Notes: generated from the sequence alone by a model not told the origin. Shown: positions 1 through 9,126, counted from the stretch's first letter. The stretch is 64,000 bases of DNA from Selenomonas ruminantium AC2024 (GCF_000687995.1 NZ_JIAC01000001.1:1674001-1738000), one strand, 5' to 3'. Program-made: numbers and translations.

Positions 1-615
1 AAAGAAGATTCCTTTGAATTGCCCACGCTTATTTATCCAAATACAAAGTATGCGGCAGAACGTTTTGCTGAATCATTCTGCAAGACGTATGGCATGAATG
101 TAACCTGTCTACGTTTTGCAAATGTTTATGGACCGCATATCGATTGCCTGCGCAAACAGCCTCCTTTGGTTGGCTATATGATTCGTGAACTGTTCTATGG
201 TCGTACACCGACTTTTCATTCTGATGGTAGTCAGAGGCGTGACTATATATATGTAGATGATTTGATTGACCTGGCAATTCGTGTGAGAGAAACAGAAGGC
301 TTTGATTGCGTGAATGTTTCTGCTAATCAGAACTACTCAGTAAATGAGCTCTATAAAATAGCTTGTGAAATTGTAGATAAGGATATTACGCCGGAGTATG
401 CGTCAGACTTGCATTATTGGGATAAATATCCCCAGTTGTTCTCTGGTGTATATAAAATTCGTGAGGAGATATTAAATCACGAGATTAATAAATATACTCT
501 TTCGGATAATTCATATGCCAAGTCAAAATATGGCTGGAGCCCTAAAGTGGATATTCGTGAGGGATTAAAACGTGTTATCGAAAATGAATTTGAACTCTTG
601 AGCAGGCTTTCGTGA
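1..615 (+). CDS. NAD-dependent sugar epimerase/dehydratase, 3' part (5' end outside window)
   Basis: The frame is open from the first base and ends at TGA 613-615, so the N-terminal NAD-binding Rossmann half lies upstream. The visible 204 residues begin just before a Y-P-N-T-K motif (fragment residues 12-16), the catalytic Tyr-x-x-x-Lys of extended short-chain dehydrogenases. The following substrate-binding part (RFANVYGP, RRDYIYVDDL) is typical of nucleotide-sugar 4-epimerases and dehydratases. The next gene starts 9 bp downstream, and the four-gene run to 3841 is packed like one operon, so this enzyme probably modifies the nucleotide sugar handled by its neighbours. The exact sugar cannot be read from the sequence. 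Confidence 0.85.
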   Translation, partial: KEDSFELPTLIYPNTKYAAERFAESFCKTYGMNVTCLRFANVYGPHIDCLRKQPPLVGYMIRELFYGRTPTFHSDGSQRRDYIYVDDLIDLAIRVRETEGFDCVNVSANQNYSVNELYKIACEIVDKDITPEYASDLHYWDKYPQLFSGVYKIREEILNHEINKYTLSDNSYAKSKYGWSPKVDIREGLKRVIENEFELLSRLS

Positions 616-624
616 GGTACAGAT

Positions 625-1368
625 ATGGAGAATGGAATTAATTTGATTATGCCTATGGGTGGACGTGGTTCTCGTTTTGGGAAAATGGGCTATGACCAGC
701 CCAAACCTCTGATAGAGATTCAGGGTAAGCCTTTTTTCTACTGGGCGACGCAGTCAATTGCAAAGTTCGTAAATCTCAGCAGTCTGACCTTTGTTGTTCT
801 GCAGGAGCATATAGATAATTTTGCTATAGATAAAGTCATACATGAGTATTATCCACAAGCGGAACTGGTAGTGTTGCCGGATGTCTTGAACGGAGCAGTG
901 CTGACCTGTCTGGAAGGGACTAAGACTATCGCAAATACCCAGCCAATACTTTTCAATGACTGTGACCATATTTTCAAGTGCCGCAATTTCTATGATTTCT
1001 GTGACAAGGGAGAATTTACCAAATTGGACGGCGCACTGCTGACTTTTGCATCGGATGACCCAAAGTTTAGCTATGTGGCTTTTGATGAGGCAGGGAATGT
1101 CATCCGCACAGTAGAGAAGCAGGTCATCAGCCATGATGCTATCTGCGGGGCTTACTACTTCAGGAATGTAGATATTTTTCGTCAAGCCACGGAAAAATAT
1201 CTGGATAACTGTTCCTACGAAGAATACTTTGTTAGTGGCGTGTATAACGAGATGGCGGCAGCTGGTCAGACAATCAAGGCTTTTCAGTGTGATATGCACA
1301 TTCCCTTCGGTACTCCGGAAGAGTATCTGGAGGCAAAAGATGCAAAGAAGTTTGAGGAGTTTAGGTGA
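625..1368 (+). CDS. Sugar nucleotidyltransferase (NTP_transferase family)
   Basis: A 247-residue protein with the nucleotide-binding signature of sugar-1-phosphate nucleotidyltransferases: MPMGGRGSRFG at residues 9-19, QPKPLI at 25-30, and an acidic FNDCDHIF segment near residues 109-116 that likely binds the metal. It is expected to activate a sugar or polyol phosphate with an NTP. ATG 625 follows a GAGGT ribosome site at 612-616. The stop overlaps the start of the next gene (TGATG), so translation is probably coupled. Partners are the epimerase upstream and the kinase and phosphatase downstream. The product could be a modified hexose, heptose or polyol; nothing seen fixes it. Confidence 0.8.
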   Translation: MENGINLIMPMGGRGSRFGKMGYDQPKPLIEIQGKPFFYWATQSIAKFVNLSSLTFVVLQEHIDNFAIDKVIHEYYPQAELVVLPDVLNGAVLTCLEGTKTIANTQPILFNDCDHIFKCRNFYDFCDKGEFTKLDGALLTFASDDPKFSYVAFDEAGNVIRTVEKQVISHDAICGAYYFRNVDIFRQATEKYLDNCSYEEYFVSGVYNEMAAAGQTIKAFQCDMHIPFGTPEEYLEAKDAKKFEEFR

Positions 1369-3284
1369 TGGACTGGAATTATTTTGTTTTGGCAGCCAGT
1401 ATGCTGCTTCTGGGGCATTTGATTAGGGTGTTGAGGTGGGAGCAGTTCATAGAGGTATATGAGAAGCCTCGGGTGAGAGTCTTACTAAGAGCTGTGGCAG
1501 GGGGATTCTTTGTTAATTTCTTCGTGCCTTTCCATATAGGTGATCTTTTCCGTGTTATCTACGCCGGGAGAAAAATGAAGAACGGCATAGCATTTTCTTT
1601 GGCAACTGTTATCGTGGAGCGGTATTTGGACATACTGGCAGTAGGGCTGATCTTTATAGTTTCTCTTGCTTCAGGCATGGTGGTATCAGCCTCATGGCAG
1701 GGAGCTGCTTTGACATATGCAGGAGTATCAGTGGCCTTGTTCCTGCTGTCAGTTGTCTTGATTAAGTACAGTTATTGGCCCAAGCGTGTGCTTTGGTATC
1801 TGGCAGGAATCTTCAACGAATCTATACGGTTGAAACTTTTGCTTGCTTCCTGGTCTGCAGTTTCGTCTTTCAAGGATATGTATAAGACGTTGAACAGATG
1901 GAAGTTGTTGTTTCTTACATTAGCAATGTGGGGCGCATATTTGTCCGGCTATACACTATTGGTTTATAGTGTACACCTGGGGGGGGCAAATGTAAAGCTC
2001 GAAGAGGTGCTTTACAGTGTATTTGCTACTGGCATGCTGGAGAAATCTTCATTCAATATAGGCATAATATCCTTGGAATTGCTAGCAGGCTTTACTTGTG
2101 TACCTTTGGTGGCTTTGGCAGTGCTCTCCTGGCTACCAAAAAAAGCTGGACGTATATACGATCAGATATATCAGGAACCAGACAACTATCTGAACATCCT
2201 GCCTCAGATGCGTGAAGAGGATCAGCTTTCTTTTCTCGATCTCTATTTTGCTCATAATAACAGGCAGTATGTGTCTCTTTATCTGCGTATCAATCGGGAT
2301 ATTAGCATCATAAGGGATTATTCTGCTGGCTCCAATGCGACCACCATGTTGTGTACTGACGGTGAGCATACTTTCTTTCGCAAATATGCCTTTGGTGCAG
2401 ACGGAGACAAACTGGAAGAACAGATAGAATGGTTGGAAGCCCATCAGCAGCAGCTTCCCTTGCCCGCCATTATGCAAAAAGGCTACGAAGATGGCTATTG
2501 CTTCTACGATATGCCTTATGACAGCTCAGCAGTAAGCTTGTTTGACTATGTGCATTCCGTACCCACGGAAAAAGCTTGGCACTTGCTCGAAAAAGTGCTG
2601 GTCTGTCTGGATGAAAAACTTTATCACCCAACAGCCAGCAAGCCAGAGAATCAGAGTCTGCTTGACCAGTACTTAGATAGCAAGGTTATGAAGAACCTTG
2701 ACATCATCACAGGAGCGGAAGTATTGCGTAAGCTGACAGCTTACGATGAAATTGTAATCAATGGGCAGTCCTACCACAACCTGTCATATTATGCACGCTT
2801 CCTGACCAAAGAATACTTGCGCAAGGTTTTTGCCGAAGATACCTATGCAGACATCCACGGGGATATGACCATCGAGAATATCATCTGTTGCCACAAAAAC
2901 ATGGCCGAGGATGACTTCTACATCATCGACCCTAATACAGGCAATCTCCACAACTCCCCTTATCTTGACTATGGTAAACTTCTGCAGTCCCTCCATGGCA
3001 GTTATGAATTTATGATGAAAACCCGTCATGTCCATGTTGATGGTAATCGTATCAACTTCCAGTATACCAAATCCCAGGCCTATGCAAACCTCCTAAAGCG
3101 TTATATGGATTTCCTCCAGCAGCGCTATGGAAGAGTGGGACTGCGAAGTATTCTTTATCATGAGATAGTGCATTGGCTTCGTCTGCTGCCCTACAAAATT
3201 AGGAAGGACACTGACAGAGCACCAATGTTCTACGCAGGGCTCCTGATGCTTCTGAAAGATATATGCGAGGAATACGATACATGA
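1368..3284 (+). CDS. Fusion: LPG-synthase-type membrane (flippase-like) domain + APH-type kinase domain
   Basis: A 638-residue protein with two unrelated halves. Residues 1 to about 245 form a hydrophobic multi-pass segment resembling the UPF0104/lysylphosphatidylglycerol synthase transmembrane family. From about residue 255 the protein is soluble and looks like an aminoglycoside/choline-type phosphotransferase: the catalytic-loop motif H-G-D-x4-N begins at His 497 and a metal-binding I-D-P-N follows near 520. I start at ATG 1368, overlapping the previous stop; a GTG one codon earlier is also possible. Inference: the kinase half phosphorylates a small precursor used by the neighbouring nucleotidyltransferase, or tethers it to the membrane. 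The fusion is unusual; a sequencing join between two genes is the main alternative, but no stop or frame break is visible. Confidence 0.75.
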   Translation: MDWNYFVLAASMLLLGHLIRVLRWEQFIEVYEKPRVRVLLRAVAGGFFVNFFVPFHIGDLFRVIYAGRKMKNGIAFSLATVIVERYLDILAVGLIFIVSLASGMVVSASWQGAALTYAGVSVALFLLSVVLIKYSYWPKRVLWYLAGIFNESIRLKLLLASWSAVSSFKDMYKTLNRWKLLFLTLAMWGAYLSGYTLLVYSVHLGGANVKLEEVLYSVFATGMLEKSSFNIGIISLELLAGFTCVPLVALAVLSWLPKKAGRIYDQIYQEPDNYLNILPQMREEDQLSFLDLYFAHNNRQYVSLYLRINRDISIIRDYSAGSNATTMLCTDGEHTFFRKYAFGADGDKLEEQIEWLEAHQQQLPLPAIMQKGYEDGYCFYDMPYDSSAVSLFDYVHSVPTEKAWHLLEKVLVCLDEKLYHPTASKPENQSLLDQYLDSKVMKNLDIITGAEVLRKLTAYDEIVINGQSYHNLSYYARFLTKEYLRKVFAEDTYADIHGDMTIENIICCHKNMAEDDFYIIDPNTGNLHNSPYLDYGKLLQSLHGSYEFMMKTRHVHVDGNRINFQYTKSQAYANLLKRYMDFLQQRYGRVGLRSILYHEIVHWLRLLPYKIRKDTDRAPMFYAGLLMLLKDICEEYDT

Positions 3285-3841
3285 ACAAGAAAGAAAAACT
3301 TCTGCTATTTGACCTTGACGGAACACTGTACGATACAAAGGAAGTCAACTACCATGCCTATGCAGCGGCAATGCAGGAGTTGGGTTACACATTGGATCAT
3401 GATGATTTCTGCAAGCATAGCAATGGCAAGCACTATACAGAATTCCTGCCACAATACGGTGTGAGACGGGAAGATTTCAGCAGGATACATGCTCGTAAGA
3501 AAATGTTATATGCTACCTTTCTGGAGAAGGCAAGAGAAAACAGCAGTCTTTTCATGCTGGCAGAAGCCATGAAAGAAAGGGCTTATCTTGCAGTGGTCAC
3601 GACAGCTTCGCGTCAGAACTGCTTAGACATACTGCAAGCCTTTGGCAGAGAAAAGCTGTTTGATGCTGTATTCACCCATGAAGACGTAACGAAAATGAAG
3701 CCCGATCCGGAAGGTTATTTGCAGGCAATGAAACATTTCGGTATTAGTCAAATGGATACAATTATTTTTGAAGATTCAGTCGTAGGAATCCAAGCCGCTG
3801 AGGCAGCAGGGGCTGCAGTATTGGTGGTGGATAAGTTCTAG
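3281..3841 (+). CDS. HAD-superfamily phosphatase (subfamily IA type)
   Basis: A 186-residue haloacid-dehalogenase-like hydrolase. The nucleophile motif DLDGT is at residues 11-15, a Thr-Thr motif II lies in VVTTAS, the conserved Lys in KMKPDP, and the acidic motif is FEDSVVGIQAA near the C-terminus. The start ATG overlaps the previous stop in the ATGA form, so it is translationally coupled to the fusion kinase gene. With the epimerase, nucleotidyltransferase and kinase it makes a plausible nucleotide-sugar module (phosphatase, kinase, nucleotidyltransferase), as in heptose-type pathways, but the substrate is not evident. Confidence 0.85.
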   Translation: MNKKEKLLLFDLDGTLYDTKEVNYHAYAAAMQELGYTLDHDDFCKHSNGKHYTEFLPQYGVRREDFSRIHARKKMLYATFLEKARENSSLFMLAEAMKERAYLAVVTTASRQNCLDILQAFGREKLFDAVFTHEDVTKMKPDPEGYLQAMKHFGISQMDTIIFEDSVVGIQAAEAAGAAVLVVDKF

Positions 3842-3852
3842 GTGATGAGAGG

Positions 3853-4968
3853 TTGAAATTTAAATTGAAGATTGGTGTTGACAAAGAAGTAATAGCAGAA
3901 AACGCTTCTCAGCAGAGCAGAGCAGAGCAGAGCAGAGCAGAGCAGAGCAGAGCAGAGCATATAGAAGCTTTAAGAATTATAGCAGTACTTATGGTTATTT
4001 TTAATCATACTAATGAAAGAGGTTTTTCTAGAGCTTTTGCAGATCCAAATACATTAGGATGGATATGGGATGTTTTTGTGTCTACTGCATGCAAAGCCGG
4101 AGTTCCTATTTTTTTTATGATATCTGGCGCGAATTTGATTGGGAAAGATGATTCTATACGGAAATGTTTCTTTAGAGTGCGTAAAATTTTTATAGTCTTA
4201 TTCTTTTGGTCGATAATATATTATGGCGCTGATGCACAAAGTGTAAATTGGGAATTAATCTCAGATTGGATAAAAAGAATTGTTAGTATGCCCTATTGGC
4301 ATTTGTGGTATTTGTATGCCTATATCGCTTTTTTGTGTACATTGCCTCTGTTAAGAAAAATTGGTAAAAATATTAACAAGCAAGAATTTCATCTAATCAT
4401 GGCTATAGGTCTATTGCTTACGTTTGTTATGCCGATAATGGAAACATTTACTATACCTGTTTACGGAGAATTGAAACCACACTGGCTTGTGGCAGCTAAT
4501 GTCTTGTATCCATTGGTGGGTTTTTATGTTGACAAAAAAATTAACATAGAAGATATTTCTAAGCAACACTTACTGTGCTTATGGATAATAAATGCATGTA
4601 TGTTTATAATTAGTGGTCTTTGTGAACATTATTTTTTAAAATTCAATCCTGGTAATACTAATGAATTGTTTTTATGCTCAACTGATTTGATTACTGCGAT
4701 TAATGCTTTTGTTACTGTTAAATATTTATGCTTTAAGAAGTGTTGGCAAATAAAAAAGGGGGCATTGTTTGTAGGGAGATTGGTGTTTGGCATATATTTG
4801 ATACATATTTTACTGCTGTGGAAGATCCCATTTTTATTAGATGAGTTTTTGAAGATTGAAAAATACAGTAGTTTGGGGATTTTTGCTTCAGTGCTAATAG
4901 TTTTTCTTATTGCTGCTGTAATGATTAGTTTGTTAAAACATGTGCCTGTTATAAAAAGAATTGTATAA
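3853..4968 (+). CDS. Acyltransferase-3 family membrane O-acyltransferase, repeat-controlled
   Basis: A 371-residue multi-pass membrane protein of the acyltransferase-3 family, which moves acetyl or similar groups onto surface sugars. The family signature, an Arg in LRIIAVLMVIFNH with the active-site His, starts at about residue 40. Directly before it the coding sequence runs through nine copies of AGCAG (3911-3955), giving a Ser-Arg-Ala-Glu-Gln repeat. The start is uncertain: TTG 3853 touches a GAGAGG ribosome site, while in-frame TTG 3865 has better spacing; no ATG is in frame before the tract. Base composition is clearly more AT-rich than galE or the housekeeping genes. In the present state the frame is open throughout (ON). 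Likely role: acylation of the polysaccharide made by this locus. Confidence 0.8.
   Translation: MKFKLKIGVDKEVIAENASQQSRAEQSRAEQSRAEHIEALRIIAVLMVIFNHTNERGFSRAFADPNTLGWIWDVFVSTACKAGVPIFFMISGANLIGKDDSIRKCFFRVRKIFIVLFFWSIIYYGADAQSVNWELISDWIKRIVSMPYWHLWYLYAYIAFLCTLPLLRKIGKNINKQEFHLIMAIGLLLTFVMPIMETFTIPVYGELKPHWLVAANVLYPLVGFYVDKKINIEDISKQHLLCLWIINACMFIISGLCEHYFLKFNPGNTNELFLCSTDLITAINAFVTVKYLCFKKCWQIKKGALFVGRLVFGIYLIHILLLWKIPFLLDEFLKIEKYSSLGIFASVLIVFLIAAVMISLLKHVPVIKRIV
3911..3959 (+). repeat. Pentanucleotide simple repeat (AGCAG)9 plus four bases
   Basis: Nine perfect AGCAG units fill 3911-3955, followed by AGCA. The tract is inside the acyltransferase gene, ahead of its first membrane segment. 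Because five is not a multiple of three, gain or loss of one unit shifts the frame. One wrong frame meets TAG at 3962-3964 and the other meets TAA at 4002-4004. Only copy numbers that are multiples of three keep the protein open. Confidence 0.95.
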
Positions 4969-5063
4969 ATATAAGTCTATATTCACAATTAAATACGTGA
5001 TGTTAATTTGTGAGAGGATAAACTGAATGTAGTTATGATAATGGCTTATTTTTAGGTGAGAAG

Positions 5064-5483
5064 ATGAAAAGTATTATACGACAAGGAACATACTTTACTG
5101 TCATTTCTGGTATTGGCTGGTGCATAGATTTCGGTGTGTTCTCACTGCTTGGCATATATGTGGGCATACCTGTGGCATATGCCAATATGCTCAGCTCATT
5201 GCCTGCCATAACATTTGTTTTTCTTATGGCTACGCGATATATCTTTGTGCAGCATGATGGAGAAATGAAGATTTGGCAAAAATATCTGGTATATGTCATT
5301 TATCAGGCAGTTTTGGTGATAGTAGCTTCGTTTTTGATACAGCATGTATATGACGGACTGAATTCAATCCAGATAGATATTTTATCTGAAGCTGGATTGA
5401 AATTGGTCTGCAAGTGTGCGGTGACACCTATTACAATGATGGCAAATTTTGTCTTTATGAAGATTTTAAGTGAAAAAATGTAA
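5064..5483 (+). CDS. GtrA-like membrane protein
   Basis: A 139-residue protein with four predicted membrane spans and the GtrA family pattern: a short basic N-terminus, then TYFTVISGIGWCIDFGVF, and a conserved aromatic/basic stretch (TRYIFVQ) after the second span. GtrA proteins are thought to help move polyprenyl-linked sugars across the membrane. ATG 5064 follows AGGTGAG at 5054-5060. The 95 bases upstream hold no gene; the sequence there is AT-rich and may carry a promoter, but I cannot pick one confidently. The gene fits a polysaccharide assembly locus, but its partner glycosyltransferase is not obvious. Confidence 0.8.
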   Translation: MKSIIRQGTYFTVISGIGWCIDFGVFSLLGIYVGIPVAYANMLSSLPAITFVFLMATRYIFVQHDGEMKIWQKYLVYVIYQAVLVIVASFLIQHVYDGLNSIQIDILSEAGLKLVCKCAVTPITMMANFVFMKILSEKM

Positions 5484-5532
5484 TTATAGTCACAACATAT
5501 AGTAATGGTTATGAAAGGAGTTTCTTGATGGT

Positions 5533-7083
5533 ATGAAAATACCTCCATTTATAGTAGCACTAATTGTTTGGGCAATTACTCACTTAACTGGAGTCTCAGA
5601 AATGTTTTTTTTAGAGTGGAATGAGATTGCATTAGTGTTTGATGTATTGCAGTTATTATTTATTTGGTTAATATTTGAGTACATACATCACTTGTATGTT
5701 CATAAAAATGATATATATTATAAAATCAATATAAAAATATCGATAATATATATGTCGATAGGCTTAGTGTTGTTATTGCTTACCTGGCCTGGAAATTGGG
5801 AATGGGATTCTATATTCTGCTTGAGTGAAGCACAGTACTATCGTCTTTTCCCTTGGCAACATTATTTGACCAATTCGTTTTACGTCATATATTTAAAAAC
5901 GTTGCCTTTTCCGGCAGGTGTGATTTTCTTTCAGTTATTGCTTGCAGCACTTATCAGTGGATATTGTGTAGCAACTGTTGCTAGGATATATTCAATAAAG
6001 AATTATTATATTTTAGTACTTCCAATGTTAGCTCCGCCACTTTTGGCGTATATTCTTTCTGGATTTAGGATGGGGTTGTATAGCTATTTAGAACTTGGGT
6101 TGGTTATGCAATTGCTTGATTTATACAAAAGCAAATCTGTATCTAATACGCAGATATTGGCACTTTGCCTTACTGGAATTATTGTAGCATCGTGGAGAAC
6201 TGAAGCTATTTTATACATATTGTTCATTCCCAAAATACTTCTATTTGTAAGTAGAAAAGGGGGATTGTCTGTAAGAATATTTATGCTTGCATCAGTGGTT
6301 ATTATAGTAGGGACATTGCTAAGTAATTCCTATAATAATAAGCTGAATGATCCGCAAGGGACTAACGGATATAATCGCTATGCCCTGACAGCAATGGTTG
6401 AACCTGCAAGTAAACTAACCATGAAAGCGTTGGATAATGGCGATGAGGTTGAGGTTAACCTAGTGGGAAGAGTATTCAACTTGGAATATGTTGACCAGCA
6501 TCGCGATCTTTCGGGAGAACGGATTTTTTGGGATGGTGGCATCCGTGACGGATATAATAAAGAAGATTTTTATGCTTTCGTAGATGGGTATAAAAAGCTT
6601 GCTCTAAAATATCCGGTTGTAACACTTAAATCTATGGGAAAAGTTTTCATTGACTCAATTGGACTGCCAGGGAAAGACGGTAGAATTGCACAAAGGATTA
6701 ATATTGAATGGGATATACGAAATGATGAAAATTGGAATAAATTGATAAAAGCACCTTTGAGAACGCCATGGAATGATAAGCTAAGGACATCAACCTTAAA
6801 AACAATAAGAGGAAGAGGCGTTTTGGCAGTCCTTACTTGGAATACCTTAATTCCTTTTATGATGGGATTAATGGCTTTGATTATACTGTTTAAGAAGAAA
6901 CAATGGCTCCTAGTTGCTTTGTTATGTATGGTATTAATTAAGATTCCTATCGTATTTATAACTGCAAGTGCACCGTATCTTATGTATTATTTATCAGTTT
7001 GTTTAGTTTCGACTTTTTTCTTTGTTACAATTGCTGTAAAGATTTATGAAATAAAAAAGACAGGAGGATTCTCTAATGTATGA
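5533..7083 (+). CDS. Large multi-pass membrane protein of the polysaccharide locus (possibly DUF6020 type)
   Basis: A 516-residue protein with about ten hydrophobic spans. Roughly residues 1-260 are membrane-embedded, residues 260-430 form a hydrophilic loop, and the last 80 residues contain two or three more spans. This layout resembles integral-membrane glycosyltransferases and the DUF6020 family, but I see no catalytic motif I can name, so the family is a guess. ATG 5533 has AAAGGAG upstream at 5514-5520. The 3' end overlaps glf by 8 bases, which argues for co-expression with UDP-galactofuranose supply. Codon use is AT-rich like the acyltransferase. It could be a galactofuranosyl or other lipid-linked sugar transferase, or a polymerase. 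Confidence 0.5.
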   Translation: MKIPPFIVALIVWAITHLTGVSEMFFLEWNEIALVFDVLQLLFIWLIFEYIHHLYVHKNDIYYKINIKISIIYMSIGLVLLLLTWPGNWEWDSIFCLSEAQYYRLFPWQHYLTNSFYVIYLKTLPFPAGVIFFQLLLAALISGYCVATVARIYSIKNYYILVLPMLAPPLLAYILSGFRMGLYSYLELGLVMQLLDLYKSKSVSNTQILALCLTGIIVASWRTEAILYILFIPKILLFVSRKGGLSVRIFMLASVVIIVGTLLSNSYNNKLNDPQGTNGYNRYALTAMVEPASKLTMKALDNGDEVEVNLVGRVFNLEYVDQHRDLSGERIFWDGGIRDGYNKEDFYAFVDGYKKLALKYPVVTLKSMGKVFIDSIGLPGKDGRIAQRINIEWDIRNDENWNKLIKAPLRTPWNDKLRTSTLKTIRGRGVLAVLTWNTLIPFMMGLMALIILFKKKQWLLVALLCMVLIKIPIVFITASAPYLMYYLSVCLVSTFFFVTIAVKIYEIKKTGGFSNV

Positions 7084-8167
7084 TTATCTAATTGTTGGTA
7101 GTGGATTATTTGGCTCTGTATTTGCACATGAGGCAGCGCTGAAGGGCAAATCTGTTCTGGTTGTGGAACGTCGTGAGCATGTGGGTGGCAATATTTATTG
7201 TGAGGAAAAAGAGGGGATAAATATTCATAAATATGGTGCCCATATTTTCCATACTTCTTATAAGAATGTATGGGAATACGTAAATCAGTTTGTGGAGTTT
7301 AATCAGTATGTGAACTCTCCTGTGGCAAACTACAAAGGTGAACTTTACAATCTTCCGTTCAATATGAATACATTCACGAAGCTTTGGGGAGTAGTGACTC
7401 CACACGAAGCTGCTGATAAGATTGCGCAGCAGCGTACTGCAATTAAAGGTGAGCCCCATAATCTGGAAGAACAGGCTATTTCCCTTGTGGGGACGGATAT
7501 CTATACGAAACTGATTAAAGGATATACGGAAAAACAGTGGGGACGTAGCTGTACAGAGCTGCCAGCATTTATTATCAAGCGTTTACCAGTGCGTTATACC
7601 TTCGATAATAATTACTTCAATGACCGCTATCAGGGTATCCCCATTGGTGGCTATAACAAACTCATTGAGGGATTGTTGGAAGGGATTGAAGTGCGTACTG
7701 GTGTTGATTACAACATGTCTCGTGCTGAATTGGATGGTTTGGCCAAGAAAATTATCTATACAGGTCCTGTAGATGCTTATTTTGATTACAAATTGGGACA
7801 ATTGGAATATCGGGGCTTGAAGTTTGAGACCGAGCGCTTGGAGGAAGTTAATCATCAGGGCGTGGCTGTTATGAATTATACAGAACATGATATTCCCTAT
7901 ACTCGTGTGATAGAACATAAGCATTTCGAGTTCGGAACTCAGCCTGTGACTTATGTTACCAGAGAGTATCCAGCTGATTGGAAGCCGGGAGAGGAAGCAT
8001 ACTACCCTGTAAATAACGAAAAAAATCAAAGTCTGTATCAAAAATATGCGGAACTGGCTCAGCAGGAAAAGAATGTCATCTTTGGCGGCCGACTGGCTGA
8101 ATATAAATACTATGACATGGATGATGTAATAAAAAGTGCACTGGAATGCGCGGCAAGGGAGTTGTAA
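7076..8167 (+). CDS. glf: UDP-galactopyranose mutase
   Basis: A 363-residue flavoprotein that interconverts UDP-galactopyranose and UDP-galactofuranose in the cytosol. The N-terminus has the FAD-binding GSGLFGSVFAHEA motif (residues 8-20) and the mutase landmarks HIFHTSYKNVWEYV and EKQWGR follow. Length is normal for the bacterial family. ATG 7076 follows CAGGAGG and overlaps the membrane protein gene. galU and galE follow directly, so the locus has a full route from glucose-1-phosphate to UDP-galactofuranose. This suggests a galactofuranose-containing surface glycan. Confidence 0.95.
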   Translation: MYDYLIVGSGLFGSVFAHEAALKGKSVLVVERREHVGGNIYCEEKEGINIHKYGAHIFHTSYKNVWEYVNQFVEFNQYVNSPVANYKGELYNLPFNMNTFTKLWGVVTPHEAADKIAQQRTAIKGEPHNLEEQAISLVGTDIYTKLIKGYTEKQWGRSCTELPAFIIKRLPVRYTFDNNYFNDRYQGIPIGGYNKLIEGLLEGIEVRTGVDYNMSRAELDGLAKKIIYTGPVDAYFDYKLGQLEYRGLKFETERLEEVNHQGVAVMNYTEHDIPYTRVIEHKHFEFGTQPVTYVTREYPADWKPGEEAYYPVNNEKNQSLYQKYAELAQQEKNVIFGGRLAEYKYYDMDDVIKSALECAAREL

Positions 8168-8169
8168 AA

Positions 8170-9054
8170 GTGGGAATTAAAAAGGTTAGAAAAGCTGTTA
8201 TACCTGCAGCTGGATATGGTACACGTTTTTTACCGGCGACCAAAGCGACACCTAAGGAAATGTTGCCCATTGTAGATAAGCCCACAATTCAGTATATCGT
8301 TGAAGAAGCTTTGGAAAGTGGTATCGAAGATATTTTAATCATTAGCGGTCATGCAAAACGTGCTATCGAAGACCATTTTGATTCATCACCGGCACTCGAA
8401 ATTGAACTTGAGAAAAAACATAAGCTGGAATTATTGGAAATTGTTAGAGAGACAGCAGATATCAATATCCATTACATCAGGCAGAAAAGTATGAAGGGGC
8501 TTGGAGATGCCATTCTCTATGCGAAATCTTTTATGGGAGATGAACCTTTTGCAGTCCTGCTGGGGGATGATGTGGTGTATAATCCTCAAAAACCAGCATT
8601 GAAGCAGCTTATAGATGTGTATGAACGATATGGCGGAACGGTATTGGGCTGTCAAAAGGTCTCTATGGACAGAGTATCTTCTTATGGGATAGTAGATGGT
8701 ATAGAAGTAAGCAGTTCAAAATTACTAAAAGTAAATAGTATGATAGAGAAGCCTAAAAGAGAGGAAGCTCCCAGTAATATGGCTGTATTGGGGCGTTATG
8801 TTATTTCACCCGCTATATTTGAAATTCTTGAGAAGACTCCCGCAGGGAGAGGGGGGGAAATACAATTAACAGATGCATTATGTACCTTGGCGTCTATTGA
8901 GCCTGTATATGCGTATGATTTCGAAGGCATTCGCTATGATGTTGGAGACAAATTGGGATTTTTGAAGGCAACTGTTGAATATGGATTGCGAAGAAATGAT
9001 TTGGGAAATGATTTTCGGGAATATCTTCGAGGTTTACTAAATGATAAAATTTAA
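8170..9054 (+). CDS. galU: UTP-glucose-1-phosphate uridylyltransferase
   Basis: A 294-residue enzyme making UDP-glucose from glucose-1-phosphate and UTP. The signature AAGYGTRFLPATKA with KEMLPIVDKP lies near the N-terminus and the substrate motif EKPKREEAPSN in the middle. I choose GTG 8170, two bases after the glf stop, because AAGGGAG at 8155-8161 sits 8 bases before it; an upstream in-frame ATG at 8146 lies inside glf and lacks a ribosome site. It feeds galE and glf next to it. Confidence 0.93.
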   Translation: MGIKKVRKAVIPAAGYGTRFLPATKATPKEMLPIVDKPTIQYIVEEALESGIEDILIISGHAKRAIEDHFDSSPALEIELEKKHKLELLEIVRETADINIHYIRQKSMKGLGDAILYAKSFMGDEPFAVLLGDDVVYNPQKPALKQLIDVYERYGGTVLGCQKVSMDRVSSYGIVDGIEVSSSKLLKVNSMIEKPKREEAPSNMAVLGRYVISPAIFEILEKTPAGRGGEIQLTDALCTLASIEPVYAYDFEGIRYDVGDKLGFLKATVEYGLRRNDLGNDFREYLRGLLNDKI

Positions 9055-9126
9055 GGTAATTGCCCGCTTGGAATGGCAATGAGTGTGCAGGTCGGTTAGC
9101 CTGGAAGATAAAAGGAGTGCTGCATT

